Assembly: GCA_023512835.1 (NCBI GenBank)
Contig: CM042090.1
Span: 2,302,826 to 2,366,825 of the forward strand
Reading direction: 5' to 3'
DNA length: 64,000 bases
Source of the DNA: Taxillus chinensis
Lineage: Eukaryota; Streptophyta; Magnoliopsida; Santalales; Loranthaceae
Under the pieces are notes generated by a model. It had not been told where the DNA came from, ran no database searches, and saw only the letters and a list, made by a program, of their open reading frames with translations. Each line of letters opens with the position of its first letter. The stretch's first letter is position 1. Below, piece after piece: positions 24,901-36,200 of this stretch. The translations under genes were made by a program, and so were the position numbers.

Positions 24901-25186
24901 TGTTATAGCCTATGCAAGCAAGCTCCTGAATGATGCCCAACTAAATTATGCCACAACAGAGAAAGAACTGCTGGCTATAGTCTATGCTTTTGCCAAATTC
25001 AGAAGTTACCTGCTAGGTTCGCACACTATTGTGTATACAGACCATGCTGCAATCAAGTATCTTATGTCTAAAAAAGATTCCAAGCCTAGACTAATCAGAT
25101 GGGTATTACTCTTACAAGAGGTTGATTTTATGATCAAAGACAAAGAAGGAACTCAGAATGTGGTAGCCCACCACTATCTAGACTAG
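21980..25186 (+). pseudogene. Athila-like reverse transcriptase and RNase H (broken)
   Basis: RT begins after a linker near 22184 (LPTHLKYAYLGAG) and is interrupted at 22428-23924 by a solo LTR. It resumes at 23930 (EVVRAKV, GIIYPIS, then WVSPVQIVPKK). The catalytic box reads IFMDGFSVFGPS at about 24394; the second Asp of the family YxDD box is Gly here. RNase H covers about 24860-25186 ([30 protein letters not shown]). There are several stops and shifts. In life this enzyme copies element RNA to DNA; this copy is dead by sequence. Confidence 0.85.
22428..23924 (-). mobile_element. Solo LTR inserted in the Athila RT
   Basis: A 1497-bp block begins TGACACGACAATTG and ends CCATATGTCA, with exact 5-bp duplications GAAGG at 22423-22427 and 23925-23929. 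Removing it restores the RT reading N-P-N-M-K-E-V-V. It has no internal region and no second LTR, so it is a solo LTR left by LTR-LTR recombination. Minus orientation is inferred from resemblance to the LARD LTR (GGGGTTTGATTTCACC-like words and a GGGGCTATA...CCCC motif). Confidence 0.85.
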
Positions 25187-25801
25187 AAAACCCTCCCGCT
25201 CAAGGTGAAGATAAACAAACCATCATGGAAGAATTTCCAGATGAACAACTCTTTGTGGTGCAGGATACAACACCATGGTTTGTAGACTATGTCAACTACC
25301 TGGTTGGAGGAGTTCTCCCTTATCAGTCTAGCTACCAACAGAAGAAGATATTTCTGGATGATGTTAAGCACTACATATAGGAGGATCCATTGCTATTCAA
25401 GGCCTGCAGTGATGGGCTTATCAGAAGATGTGTCCCAAAAGAAGAAATGTCTGATGTTCTGAACCACTGCCAAAAAAGAGAATGTGGTGGCCACATGGGT
25501 GCCACAAAGACTGCTGGAAAAGTGCTTCAATCTGGTTTTTTTTTGGCCTACTCTCTTCAAGGATGCAAGAGCCTATGTTATGCAGTGTGATAATTTCTAG
25601 TGGACAGGAAATCTCAACCGCCAAAATGAGCAACTGTTGACAAACAACTTGGAGGTTGAGCTCTTCAATGTCTGGGGTATAAACTTTATAGGACCATTCC
25701 CCTCTTCTTTCAAAAATTTATATATTTTACTAGTTGTGGACTACATGTCCAAATGGGTTGAAGCAATTGCTACCCCATTGAATGATTCCAAGGTTGTTTA
25801 G

Positions 25802-27024
25802 TGTCACGGGGTCAGGTTTCCTGCGCCTCTCAACCCATTGCACCACTTAGCTTCTCTATCCACGGTCCGCTAAGTTTAGCCTTTAAGGGTTGAAGCGCAC
25901 GTAGAGTGGTTTCGCCCTGCCACTGGGCTCATCAGGAGAACGGCTCCAGTTCCCGACCAGTTTGTGTAAAGATGGCCAAATCCCTTCTTCAACGTCAAGT
26001 CCTCGACTAGCGGCGTGCTCCCCGCATTCAACCGGGTCGGCACGTCTGAACTCCGAAGGGGTTCCATCCGTTCTCCTCCACGAACTGCCTGGAACCTTCT
26101 CGCTGCGCACCATCTACGCTTCAACCAACCCCTCTCCTTTACGTAGCACGAATCCATTCCTGAATCGTGCCACTAAGAAACGTCCCGCCAGCACCACGCT
26201 GCTCGGGTCGTGACATTCTCCTCCACCCAATCCTCGCAACGTCCTCGTTGTGCTTGTCGACATCGCTTCCCCGCAGGCGATGGCATCGTTACCTCGACGC
26301 CCTCCCACTCGCCCAATGTCAACAGCTTGGACATCGCTTCCCCGCAGGTTGCAACACCTTTACCAAGATGCTCGCCCACTCGCCCAATGTCCAAAGGATA
26401 GGAGGCTTCCAAGATCGCTCCGACGCGCTCCTTCGTACTCCCTTGCCCAACTCTGTATCACACTCTAGGATACTCCAACTCTATGGACGCGAGACGTGCA
26501 AGACACTATCGGTTGACTTACCTCTGTGAGCTCCCACCTTGGGATCACGCTACTCACGAGAGTGCTCGGCGAGTCTTCAGGATACGGGCCGGTTCGGCTC
26601 TGATACCACTTGTCACGGGGTCAGGTTTCCTGCGCCTCTCAACCCATTGCGCCACTTAGCTTCTCTATCCACGGTCCGCTAAGTTTAGCCTTTGAGGGTT
26701 GAAGCGCACGTAGACTGGTTTCACCCCCCCCCTGGGCTCATCAGGAGAACGGCTCCGGTTCTCGACCAGTTTGTGTAAGGATGGCCAAATCCCTTCTTCA
26801 ACGTCAAGTCCTCGACTAGCGGCGTGCTCCCCGCATTCAACCGGGTCGGCACGTCTGAACTCTGAAGGGGTTCCATCCGTTCTCCTCCACGAACTGCCTG
26901 GAACCTTCTCGCTGCGCACCATCTACGCTTCAACCAACCCCTCTCCTTTACGTAGCACGAATCCATTCCTGAATCGTGCCACTAAGAAACGTCCCGCCAG
27001 CACCACGCTGCTCGGGTCGTGACA
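25802..27024 (-). mobile_element. Complete TRIM-like element (copy 2) in the integrase
   Basis: It is 1223 bp with two 414-bp LTRs (25802-26215 and 26611-27024) and 4-bp duplications TTAG at 25798-25801 and 27025-27028. On the minus strand the LTR starts TGTCACGACCCGAG and ends CCCCGTGACA. The primer site TGGTATCAGAGC (initiator tRNA-Met type) lies two bases inside the right LTR (26608-26597), and a purine tract GGGTGGAGGAGAA lies just inside the left LTR (26228-26216). The 395-bp interior has no coding capacity but carries two imperfect copies of a unit starting GACATCGCTTCCCCG. I count about ten differences between the LTRs, roughly 2%. Confidence 0.9.
26597..26608 (-). other. Primer binding site of TRIM-like copy 2 (tRNA-iMet)
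   Basis: The minus strand reads TGGTATCAGAGC two bases after the element's 5' LTR. It matches the standard initiator methionine tRNA primer site of plant retrotransposons. Confidence 0.85.
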
Positions 27025-27670
27025 TTAGACATTTCTAAAGAAGCAAATTTTTACAAGGTTTGGGGTACCAAGGGCTCTCATCAGTGATGGTGGTTCTCAT
27101 TTCTGCAACCAGCATCTTAATAGACTATTACAGAAATATGGAGTTCGCCACAGGATCACTACCCCATATCATCCTCAGGCTAATGAGTAGACAGAGGTGT
27201 CTAACAGGGAGATCAAAAAAATTTTAGAATACACTGCCTATCACCTTCTAGTGGAGCTAAAGCATAAAGCTTAATGGGCCACCAGGTTTCTTAATATGGA
27301 TGCCACTAAGGCCGGTGAAACAAGACTACTATAGCTGAATCAGCTTGAAGAATTCAGATGCACAGCCTATGAGAATGCTAAATTATATAAGGAAAAGACC
27401 AAACACTGGCATAACAAGCACTTAATCCCGAAGAATTTTGAGGTTGGTCAGATGGTGCTCTTATATAATTCCATACTGAGATTATCCCCAGGGAAGCTTA
27501 AGTCCAAGTGGTTCGGTCCATATTATGTTCACGAAGTATTGAAGAATGGTGCTGTTCAAATATAAAAGGGCACCGAAACACCATTTCTTGTTAATGAGTA
27601 CAAATTGAAGGCCTATGTTCAGGGGCAGTCACAAGAGAGAACTGTGACTTACCTTGATGTAGCTCAATAG

Positions 27671-28458
27671 TGATATCACCCACTAAGGTCTAGCTGGGAT
27701 CCTAAACAAGCGCTTCCAGGAGGCGGCCCGACATTCTGTTTTATTATTTTCTTTTTGTTATTGTGAGTACTCTAGAACAGGATTGGTAACTATTAGTAGT
27801 GGATGCACAATCAGAACAGTATAACTTGGTGGAAATTTTACTTTCCTTCTCTCCAAATGAAATTCTAACTTCACCAATTCAGTTAAAATGACTTCCGATG
27901 TTTACTGTGCCAAAATGGGTGAAAATAGGACTTGGTCGGGTGAACAAACCATCACCCGACCACAATTATGAAGATCGATTTCGTCTGTTTTCAACATCCG
28001 GGATATGTGGGTGAAATTTGAAGGCCTAATACTCTTGGTCGGCTGAAGGATGTTCACCCGACCACATCTTAAAATTACCTGTTTGTCTTCTAATCGCCGA
28101 TGCCAACTTCAGAAGACCTAGAATAAGCTTCAGAAAAGTGGTCGGATAAAGGACCTTTACTTGACCAGATATTTATTTTACCCACAAAGGTTATTTTGGT
28201 TATTTAGCATGCACAGAAGCCAAGAAATCACGAGAAACACGTGGTCGGGTGAGCTCACCCGACCACGGCCACGTGGGTTGCATCTACTGATTCTAGAGCC
28301 TTCTATCGACATGGCAACATCTGGTTTTAAAGGGGAGGTGTGGGCAGGCCTTTTCATTCCACTTCTTCACTCTAGAGAATGAAAATCCACCTCCTTTATT
28401 TTCTGCTATCCCAGCCTATTTTCTCTCTCATGGCTATTTTTGCTGGGTTTGTGCTTGA
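27671..28458 (+). other. Athila post-integrase spacer with palindromic GGTCGGGTGA modules
   Basis: Non-coding spacer between pol and the accessory ORF. It contains AAGCGCTTCCAGGAGGCGG near 27710, a pol-end motif seen in this lineage. Four inverted-repeat modules of GGTCGGGTGA...TCACCCGACC follow at 27931-27963, 28036-28065, 28139-28168 and 28241-28266. The last is a perfect 26-bp palindrome whose half is GTGGTCGGGTGAG. The same words fill both LTRs. Confidence 0.75.
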
Positions 28459-28940
28459 TTGGGATTCTCTGGTGCACAGTCCAGTTTCATGGCGGCAGCA
28501 GATGATGACGCTGCTCTAGAAAGCAGCGGCTTGCGATTATGTTCAAACCCATGTCCATTGCTGCAAGGGGCGACTGAGGAATTTTACGACACTGTGTATC
28601 AGGATGACAGGGCGGGAGAGACATGCTTGGTGGGCTATATTCAGGGCTTTAAAGTTATTGTGTCTGCTAGTATTATTCATGCCATTTTTGCTCTTCCTGA
28701 GGCAAGTACTCCCATTCCCCCTCTTTCTAAAGATGAATTAAGTGATGTTTTAAATTATCAAGATCCTGGTGGGGCTATGCATCGATACTATAAGAAAACT
28801 GGTTTTGATCAGCAGTTTAGATTCTTGGCTATTTTAATTGGGAAATGTCTATTTTGCCAACTGCCTAAGCAAGAATCAGTCCTTCAAGAGCATATGATGG
28901 TTATGTACAGTGTCACTAGAAATTTACGTATTTCCCTAGC
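28459..28940 (+). pseudogene. Athila accessory ORF, N-terminal part (plant transposon protein-like)
   Basis: This open frame contains EFYDTVYQDDR, GYIQGFKVIVSASIIHAIF and a loop of LPEAS type. The pattern of a 'FY...' segment, then a short 'V-G...I-V' strand and 'I...L-LP' fits the domain often annotated as putative plant transposon protein in plant retroelements. It is cut at 28940 by the LARD-like insertion and continues at 35512. The start used is the first open codon; a MAAADDD start at 28489 is as likely. Function is unknown; I infer membership from pattern only. Confidence 0.55.
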
Positions 28941-30440
28941 TGACAGACAAGATTTTTAGCCTCTCTAAAAGAGCTAGCTAATGTCGTTAAATCTCTCTTC
29001 AAAATAATAAATTTCCTAAGTTTGCACTAAAAGAATAGCAGCAAGAAAGGGGTCGAACCCACAGGGATTAACCTAGTTCTCTAGTTCTCAAATCAAATCA
29101 CCCAATTACTCTTGTTCTATAAAATGTCTTGGCAAGAAGTTTTCTTTTTTAAACTAAAGATCTAATTTTTATGTGATTTTCTGAATAAACAAAGAAAGTA
29201 AACTGATTTTAGGGTTAAGATTCAAGGATTAAAAGCATCTAGGGTCACAATTTCACCTCACTATGTTATCTCTACTGGTTTATGATATTAGGGTTGTCTG
29301 ATTGAAAACATGCTAAACATAAGCCAAGGACAACAAATGGTCATTGAGGTCCTTTTAAGAGTTGTATGCCAGAATGGTCATCAAAACACATAAACATGCA
29401 AAGCCAATAAATCATACTTGCAAAAGGATAATGATCACACCAATTACAAATAAGTTATGAATCTCAATCTGCCCCAGACTAGGGCTAAAAATACCAAGGT
29501 GTACATCCAAAGATAGAATTAAGAACAGATTCATAAAACATGCAAAACTCAATCATCCAAACCCAATATTCATAAACACAGCAAAGCAACAAGGGGGCTA
29601 CATTGCTCCCCTAGATTAAAAGAACTACTCACGCATGATTACAAGCAAAACCAAAGCAGAAAAGCTCAACATCTTCTTCTTGATCACGCGCACAGCAAGG
29701 CTTCAAATCCAAGCTCCAAAATCCGCGACGGCTGCTGCGACGGCTGCTCTCCTAGGTCAAGGACAGCCTCCAAGACGTGGAGCCTCTCTCTCTCTCTCTA
29801 AAAACGTGTAGGGGGGTTAAGCCTACATAGCAGAGGCGTGGAGGCTTGTATTTATAGAGTTTGGATGGGCTTTGAGGTGTTTAACCTAGCCCACTTATCA
29901 AAACGGCGTAGTTTTGATAAGTAACACTCGAAACATTAAAAACTCTATCTTCCATCCACAATTTGGACTTGGGCCTTCAGGAACAAATGATCGGCATGGA
30001 AAAACGATTGGATCGGTCCAAAAATATCTCTACACGCCAATTTGCACGTGATATGGTGAATTCACGTGCACCTCCAAATCAGCTCAAACTTCTCCCCAAG
30101 CTTCCTTGCATCCCGTAGAGGCCTGAGAGGCAAAAATAGGCTTGCACGTGAATTGGGTGAATTCACGTTCAGCTCCAAATGCTCTGAAATTTCTGTGGTA
30201 GGTGGAGGACATCATTCTAAGAAACTTTTGTTCTTGCACGCAAATTGTTTGAGGCCATCTACTATGTCAAAAGTGAGGTCCAAAACCTGCCAAAACGACT
30301 TAAAAACGCATGTATTTGCAACTAGCATCTTCCTAGGGGTTAGAGCAAATATATATGATATATGAAGCAATAAGGCTCTAATCATGCTCTTAAACATCCT
30401 AAATAAACACTAGAATAACGGCATAAAATGCACGTTATCA
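28941..30440 (-). repeat. 3' LTR of the LARD-like element
   Basis: It is the left LTR, which is the 3' LTR because the element is on the minus strand. It is 1500 bp and nearly identical to 34007-35511. It holds a (CT)n run near 29786 and two CACGTGAATT/GAATTCACGTG-type words near 30045-30170. Confidence 0.85.
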
Positions 30441-32420
30441 AATACACCACACTTGAACCATTGCTTGTCCTCAAGCAAAAACATACAAGCATGCAAAAAA
30501 TAAAATGAACACGCGAGTCAAACGGAAGAAAAATAAAATAACAATAAAGGAGAATCATGGTTTCCTAAGCATGCAACTCTATCATGATGAAATGGGAATT
30601 TAAGCATCAAAATGAGTCATAACTTAGTTCATTCATGTCCATATCCTTAGTCCAACAACCATGCAATATCACCACTTAAATTTCAGATATGAGCAAGCAA
30701 TCCATGATAAAATAGCACCTAGTTTCCCTTTAAGTTCTTACCAAGGATAAGCAGCCTCACTCGAATATAATAATGCTCAAGCCCAATACCTATCAATGAA
30801 CAATGGATGGAAAACTCTATCTCTAAACTCGCCATCGACTATTGATTAAGTACTTGCCAAGCAATCATGAGAGTTCCCTATTGTGCTCATCAAAGAAAAC
30901 ACACTCTCTATTCTACTTTACTTGAACTCACACGCTAGTCTAAACTCAATAAACTCACTCTCTATTCTACTAACCGATAAAACAAGACATGAGCCAGAGA
31001 ATTGAGCTCAACACTCTCAAATAAACAAAAACTCGGCCAATGTGGCTACAAATCTAAACAATCACACATAAACATCAAGCCGGTGTGGCTTTTATTCTGA
31101 ATCTTTCTCTTTTTTTTTTTTTTAGTAATAACCTTACAAGGTTGCATTTTATGCTCTCCCTTGATGGATTATTCACTCTTTTTTTTTACTCACATAACAC
31201 ATAAATAAGACTGATTTTTCTAATGCAAACTCCTTGCCATTTTGCTACATAAGGAGAGACAGAAATTCATTGATGTCTCACATCCCATTTCCCAATTAAG
31301 TGATGGCTTTTTCACATTCCATATCACAGCCTTTTCCAATAATATCTCATAATAAAGAAAAGAATGCAAAGACAGTCACAATGACTTAGAGGTCTTGCAT
31401 CCTAACTCCACACACCAAACACCGAGCACTAATAAGTAATCACATGCTTACTTGACTCCTACCATTAAATAACCAATGTTGAATGTAAGATGAGTAGCAA
31501 ATCAAATTATTACCCATACCCTAAATGTCACTCAAGGGCTAAAAAGAAAGTTTGTTCTCATTTTTCATTTCTTTTTTCGCTCAACTTTAAGGGTTACTTA
31601 GGTCATCATAGCATTTCATGCTCTCTAATATTCAAAACTCAGCTCCAAAAACATGGTGATATCATTCAAGAGATATAGACATGATTAAACTAATTCAGAG
31701 CACATTTTAACTACTTTAACACCCTTATCACAACATGATACTAATGTGGCATAAAAATTAAATTTTAAGCCAAAATTGCATACTTAATATCCATGTCTCC
31801 ACAAACAAATCATTCAAGCAAACAACTCAAACAATCATGCAACTAAAAACATTTTTTTTTAAGTTATAAATAAAACATGCAATCACAACATAAAAGACAA
31901 GCAAGTATAAAAGACAAGCAAGTGGCTCAAGTCACTCCCCATACACCACACTTAAAATATGCTATGTCCTCAGGGCATAAAATAGGGAGTAGGAAAAACA
32001 CTTACCCCTGGTTTGGCACACTCGTAATAGTAGATGACATTGGCCACCATTCGTCGTACCTGAGCCACAAAGTCAACCGACGTCTCACCGCGCACTTCCC
32101 AAGTTTCTCTCCCTTGAGAATAGCCATCATGTAGTAGCAAGCAAAGATCCCACTTGGAGTGATTTTGGTGTGGAAGCCTTTGAAGATGGCCTCTCTTTAT
32201 TAGTTAAGAAAGACGCAAAGTCTCTGCACAATGGTTAGCTTGCAAACAATTTATTGAATAAAATAAATAAAAGAAAATAACATAAAATAAAACACAGCAA
32301 TAAACATTGGGTTGCCTCCCAACCGGCGCTTTATTTAAGGTCAGTAGCTAGACCTTGTCATACTAAACTCAACCAATGTATGAAAGGCTTTCATCCTTGC
32401 ATTGTAAACCTCGGCCAGTC
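30441..32420. other. LARD interior, non-coding
   Basis: Non-coding sequence between the 3' LTR and the gag-like remnant. It contains a T run (31112-31124) and AT-rich filler. The open frames at 31490-31678 and 31877-32134 (+) are antisense to the element and are not supported. Confidence 0.5.
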
Positions 32421-33701
32421 TCATAGACCATAGCAATCGGATGAATGAACCGGCCGTGGGAGCCACTTGAACTCCTGATTCAATTGTTGATAGGGAGACA
32501 CCTCCACAAACTTATGGTTCTCCTTCCTCTCATTCCAATGAGGTGGTAACACAAATTCAACATACTCTACAATTGGAGTAGTCATGATGCACGCATGGTT
32601 ACCTCCCTTGTCAAGCACTTCCTTCTCTTGTATAAGGGAAGATGATTCCAAAGCAAACATAGTAGTGGTGGGCTCATGTAGCTTGTCTTCATAAAGAGTA
32701 CCTTGGTTTGATGTGCCTTCAGATATGAGAATTATAGCATCATCATCCAAGATTTGTTCTTTGCATCCTTGGGTTGTCATTTATTGGTTTCTCATGTTCT
32801 TCTAACACCCCGGAACAATTCAAGTCTTCCTCTTCTTCTTGGATGGAAAAATTGTCCTCATAAGCTCCAACCATGGGAAGAGTTGAAGTGGATACATCAC
32901 ATGGGCTATTAAATTGTGGTGGAGGGACAACCTCATCATAATGAACCATTGCCCTTGTATCCACTCCTTGTTCTATAGCAGGCATTAATGGTTTGAGCAG
33001 CTAGAATGCGAGCTTCATCTTAGGAATCATTATTAGCAAGAAAACTCCCATTCTTGTGAGGCGGACGTCAAAGATTGATTCATGGAAGTTGGGGTGATGG
33101 CTTTGCAATTCTCTTCGGTTTTTATCTCTATGTCATCGGCAAAGGAGTGAGATGAGACTCCGGTATTTGCATTTTGAGCCATACTCATCAATAATTGCTC
33201 CATATTTTTTATGGTAGTCTCCATACGTCCTAGCCTTTCATTCAAATCCTTTACCTCTCTTCGGTTTCTTCATCTTCAACTTGGGGCTGCCACTCTTGTT
33301 GTTGATATGGACAATAATTGCCATAGAGTGGGGCTTCATAGTAAGCTTCATCTTGATATTGCCCAACCCATCTATTCTCGGAATATCCATTGAAGAAATC
33401 ATTAAACTCCTCGGTGGTGGCTCTTGTGGATAGTAGTCACCCTCGGGTTGGGTGCAAGTTGGCCATACTTCTCTACTATCTCCATTAATACTCTCACCAT
33501 AACAAGGAGGCTCCTGGTATGAATAACTGCTTGTGGGAGGATCATAGACAGCGCAATCCCAAGCACTATATGAAAATTGATCTGCCGCATGGCCTGGAAC
33601 ATAAACATGTTGCTCGCCATCATTGAATTCTCCTCATCTCTCCCTTGGTTTTCCCACAAATATTTGTTGCCTTGGATCATCCTTTCCAAACATTCTTCCA
33701 T
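32421..33701 (-). pseudogene. LARD interior: decayed gag-like coding region
   Basis: Four broken minus-strand frames (33701-33402, 33245-33033, 32985-32743, 32780-32421) read as one former protein region. It includes a coiled-coil-like MNERLGRMETTIKNMEQLLM, an acidic stretch (EDNFSIQEEEEDLNCS) and FVLPPHWNERKENHKFVEV. I recognise no enzyme domain. Near 32309-32329 the minus strand carries GGGAGGCAACCC, a motif seen after the coding region in related non-autonomous elements. This is probably gag-derived; the identity is inferred. Confidence 0.5.
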
Positions 33702-33985
33702 GCTTAGCTCCTCCTCATCTCCAAACGCTCATCCATTGGAGTCTTGTTCGGGTTCTGGATTAAAGGGCACAAGTTTCCCTCATCGCATACACAACTAGCA
33801 ATACCTCAAACACTTGGTGTATGTTCCTGTAAAACAACAAGAACACACCCAGCGACTCCGAACAATGCAAAATAAACAAATAAAGAACACAAAATAACAG
33901 AAAGTAAAAGACAAAATAAAACACCAAGATCGGAATTCAAACAATTTCACTCAATGTTGATTTTAAAAACTAGTTAACCGTTGAA

Positions 33986-34003
33986 TCCCCGGCAACGGCG
34001 CCA
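33986..34003 (-). other. Primer binding site of the LARD-like element (tRNA-Asp)
   Basis: The minus strand reads TGGCGCCGTTGCCGGGGA, identical to the Athila primer site at 20204-20221, three bases after the element's 5' LTR. Confidence 0.85.
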
Positions 34004-34006
34004 ATT

Positions 34007-35511
34007 TGATGAGACAAGATTTTTAGCCTCTCTAAAAGAGCTAGCTAATGTCGTTAAATCTCTCTTCAAAATAATAAATTTCCTAAGTTTGCACTAAAAG
34101 AATAGCGGCAAGAAAGGGGTCGAACCCACAGGGATTAACCTAGTTCTCTAGTTCTCAAATCAAATCACCCAATTACTCTTGTTCTATAAAATGTCTTGGC
34201 AAAAAGTTTTCTTTTTTAAACTAAAGATCTAATTTTTATGTGATTTTCTGAATAAACAAAGAAAGTAAACCGATTTTAGGGTTAAGATTCAAGGATTAAA
34301 AGCATCTAGGGTCACAATTTCACCTCCCTATGTTATCTCTACTTGGTTCATGATATTAGGGTTGTCGATTGAAAACATGCTAAACATAAGCCAAGGACAA
34401 CAAATGGTCATTGAGGTCCTTTTTAAGAGTTGTATGCCAGAATGGTCATCAAAACACACAAACATGCAAAGCCAATAAATCATACTTGCAAAAGGATAAT
34501 GATCACACCAATTACAAATAAGTTATGAATCTCAATCCGCCCCCAGACTAGGGCTAAAAATACCAAGGTGTACATCCAAAGATAGAATTAAGAACAGATT
34601 CATAAAACATGCAAAACTCAATCATCCAAACCCAATATTCATAAACACAGCAAAGCAACAAGGGGGCTACATTGCTCCCCTAGATTAAAAGAACTACTCA
34701 CGCATGATTACAAGCAAAACCAAAGCAGAAAAGCTCAACATCTTCTTCTTGATCACGCGCACAGCAAGGCTTCAAATCCAAGCTCCAAAATCCGCGACGG
34801 CTGCTGCGACGGCTGCTCTCCTAGGTCAAGGACAGCCTCCAAGACGTGGAGCCTCTCTCTCTCTCTCTAAAAACGTGTAGGGGGGGGTTAAGCCTACATA
34901 GCAGAGGCGTGGAGGCTTGTATTTATAGAGTTTGGATGGGCTTTGAGGTGTTTAACCTAGCCCACTTATCAAAACGGCGTAGTTTTGATAAGTAACACTC
35001 GAAACATTAAAAACTCTATCTTCCATCCACAATTTGGACTTGGGCCTTCAGGAACAAATGATCAGCATGGAAAAACGATTGGATCGGTCCAAAAATATCT
35101 CTACACGCCAATTTGCACGTGATATGGTGAATTCACGTGCACCTCCAAATCAGCTCAAACTTCTCCCCAAGCTTCCTTGCATCCTGTAGAGGCCTGAGAG
35201 GCAAAAATAGGCTTGCACGTGAATTGGGTGAATTCACGTTCAGCTCCAAATGCTCTGAAATTTCTGTGGTAGGTGGAGGACATCATTCTAAGAAACTTTT
35301 GTTCTTGCACGCAAATTGTTTGAGGCCATCTACTATGTCAAAAGTGAGGTCCAAAACCTGCCAAAACAGCTTAAAAACGCATGTATTTGCAACTAGCATC
35401 TTCCTAGGGGTTAGAGCAAATATATATGATATATGAAGCAATAAGGCTCTAATCATGCTCTTAAACATCCTAAATAAACACTAGAATAACGGCATAAAAT
35501 GCACGTTATCA
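34007..35511 (-). repeat. 5' LTR of the LARD-like element
   Basis: It is the right LTR, 1505 bp, and nearly identical to 28941-30440. It is followed directly by the CTAGC target duplication at 35512-35516. Confidence 0.85.
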
Positions 35512-36200
35512 CTAGCTAATTTCATATTTAAGTTCTGGATGCATTTACAACAAAAAAGGTTGTTTGGGAGGTTGCTCACAAAAATTATTCTCTGTTAACA
35601 TCCTTATTTGACACGGTTTCTCTATCCACCCCTATCCCTCTAAATTATTTCTGCACAGTATTTCTGAGGATGGTACCCTTGCTATTCGGTTGGTTGGCCG
35701 TGTGCATTAGCGTGTGCGACAATATAGCCAGGCTTATGAGGACATGCCCCATAGGGCCCCACCACAGTGGGCCCCTCATCGCCAGTCGTTTCATTTTTCT
35801 ACTCAATCATCTGTTTCGATGGATGATTACTTTGATGAGGACTATGTTGGGATACCTCCCACACCTAAGGTGCCACCAGTTTCTGAGGATCAGTTCATGG
35901 AAACTCTCGCCACGTTAACTGAGGAGGTGCAATCTTCTGAACGGGCTGTGGAAATTGCCCAGAAGAAACATAAAAAGAAGTTGTTTGGACTATTTTCCTT
36001 CCTTAAGGATTTCCGCAAGTCTAAAGTCCAGCGCTCACCCTCATCTTCCCACAACCTTACTTCTTTTCCATCTACCTCTGAACCTGCTCCTGACCTTGAT
36101 TTCACTAATCCAGAACCTATGCCCTTAGAATCTGCGATGCGACCTGATATACCGGAACCCTCATCCGCCAGGCCTGAATCCATGTACACGGATCCAGTTC
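35512..36200 (+). pseudogene. Athila accessory ORF, middle part
   Basis: It continues the ORF broken at 28940. The frame from 35714 has an acidic, Ser/Pro-rich segment (STQSSVSMDDYFDEDYVG) and a predicted coiled coil (ATLTEEVQSSERAVEIAQ) followed by KKHKKKLFGLFSFLKDFRK. It is cut at 36200 by the gypsy LTR fragment, just after the DPV codons, and seems to continue at 51075. Stops occur before 35714. No known domain is visible in this part. Confidence 0.5.

Larger units (their letters stand above)
25187..27670 (+). pseudogene. Athila-like integrase (broken, split by a TRIM-like element)
   Basis: The zinc-binding region lies near 25440-25520 (LNHCQKRECGGHMGATKTA). The core starts at about 25660 with [18 protein letters not shown]; the first catalytic Asp of the family (GIDF) is Asn here. 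The core continues after the insertion with ALISDGGSHFCN (27073) and a relic of the Glu motif with a stop (27160-27200). The C-terminal part ([14 protein letters not shown]) is near 27484. It would insert the DNA copy; stops and the lost Asp make it inactive. Confidence 0.85.
28941..35511 (-). mobile_element. LARD-like non-autonomous gypsy element
   Basis: It is 6571 bp with LTRs at 28941-30440 and 34007-35511 and exact 5-bp duplications CTAGC (28936-28940 and 35512-35516). On the minus strand the LTR starts TGATAACGTGCATTTTATGC. The primer site for tRNA-Asp (33986-34003, minus) lies three bases inside the right LTR, the same primer as its Athila host. The 3.57-kb interior has no protease, RT or integrase, only decayed gag-like frames. 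I count about 15-18 differences between LTRs (about 1%), so insertion was recent. Confidence 0.9.

Noticed and set aside
25876..27022. Several overlapping open frames within TRIM-like copies 2 and 3
   Set aside because: They fall in LTR and interior sequence, occur in many frames on both strands because of high GC, and repeat in each LTR. They are not genes.
30066..30365. 99-residue open frame, repeated at 35137-35436
   Set aside because: It is present twice only because both LTRs of the LARD-like element contain it, and it is antisense to that element. There is no start context or known family.
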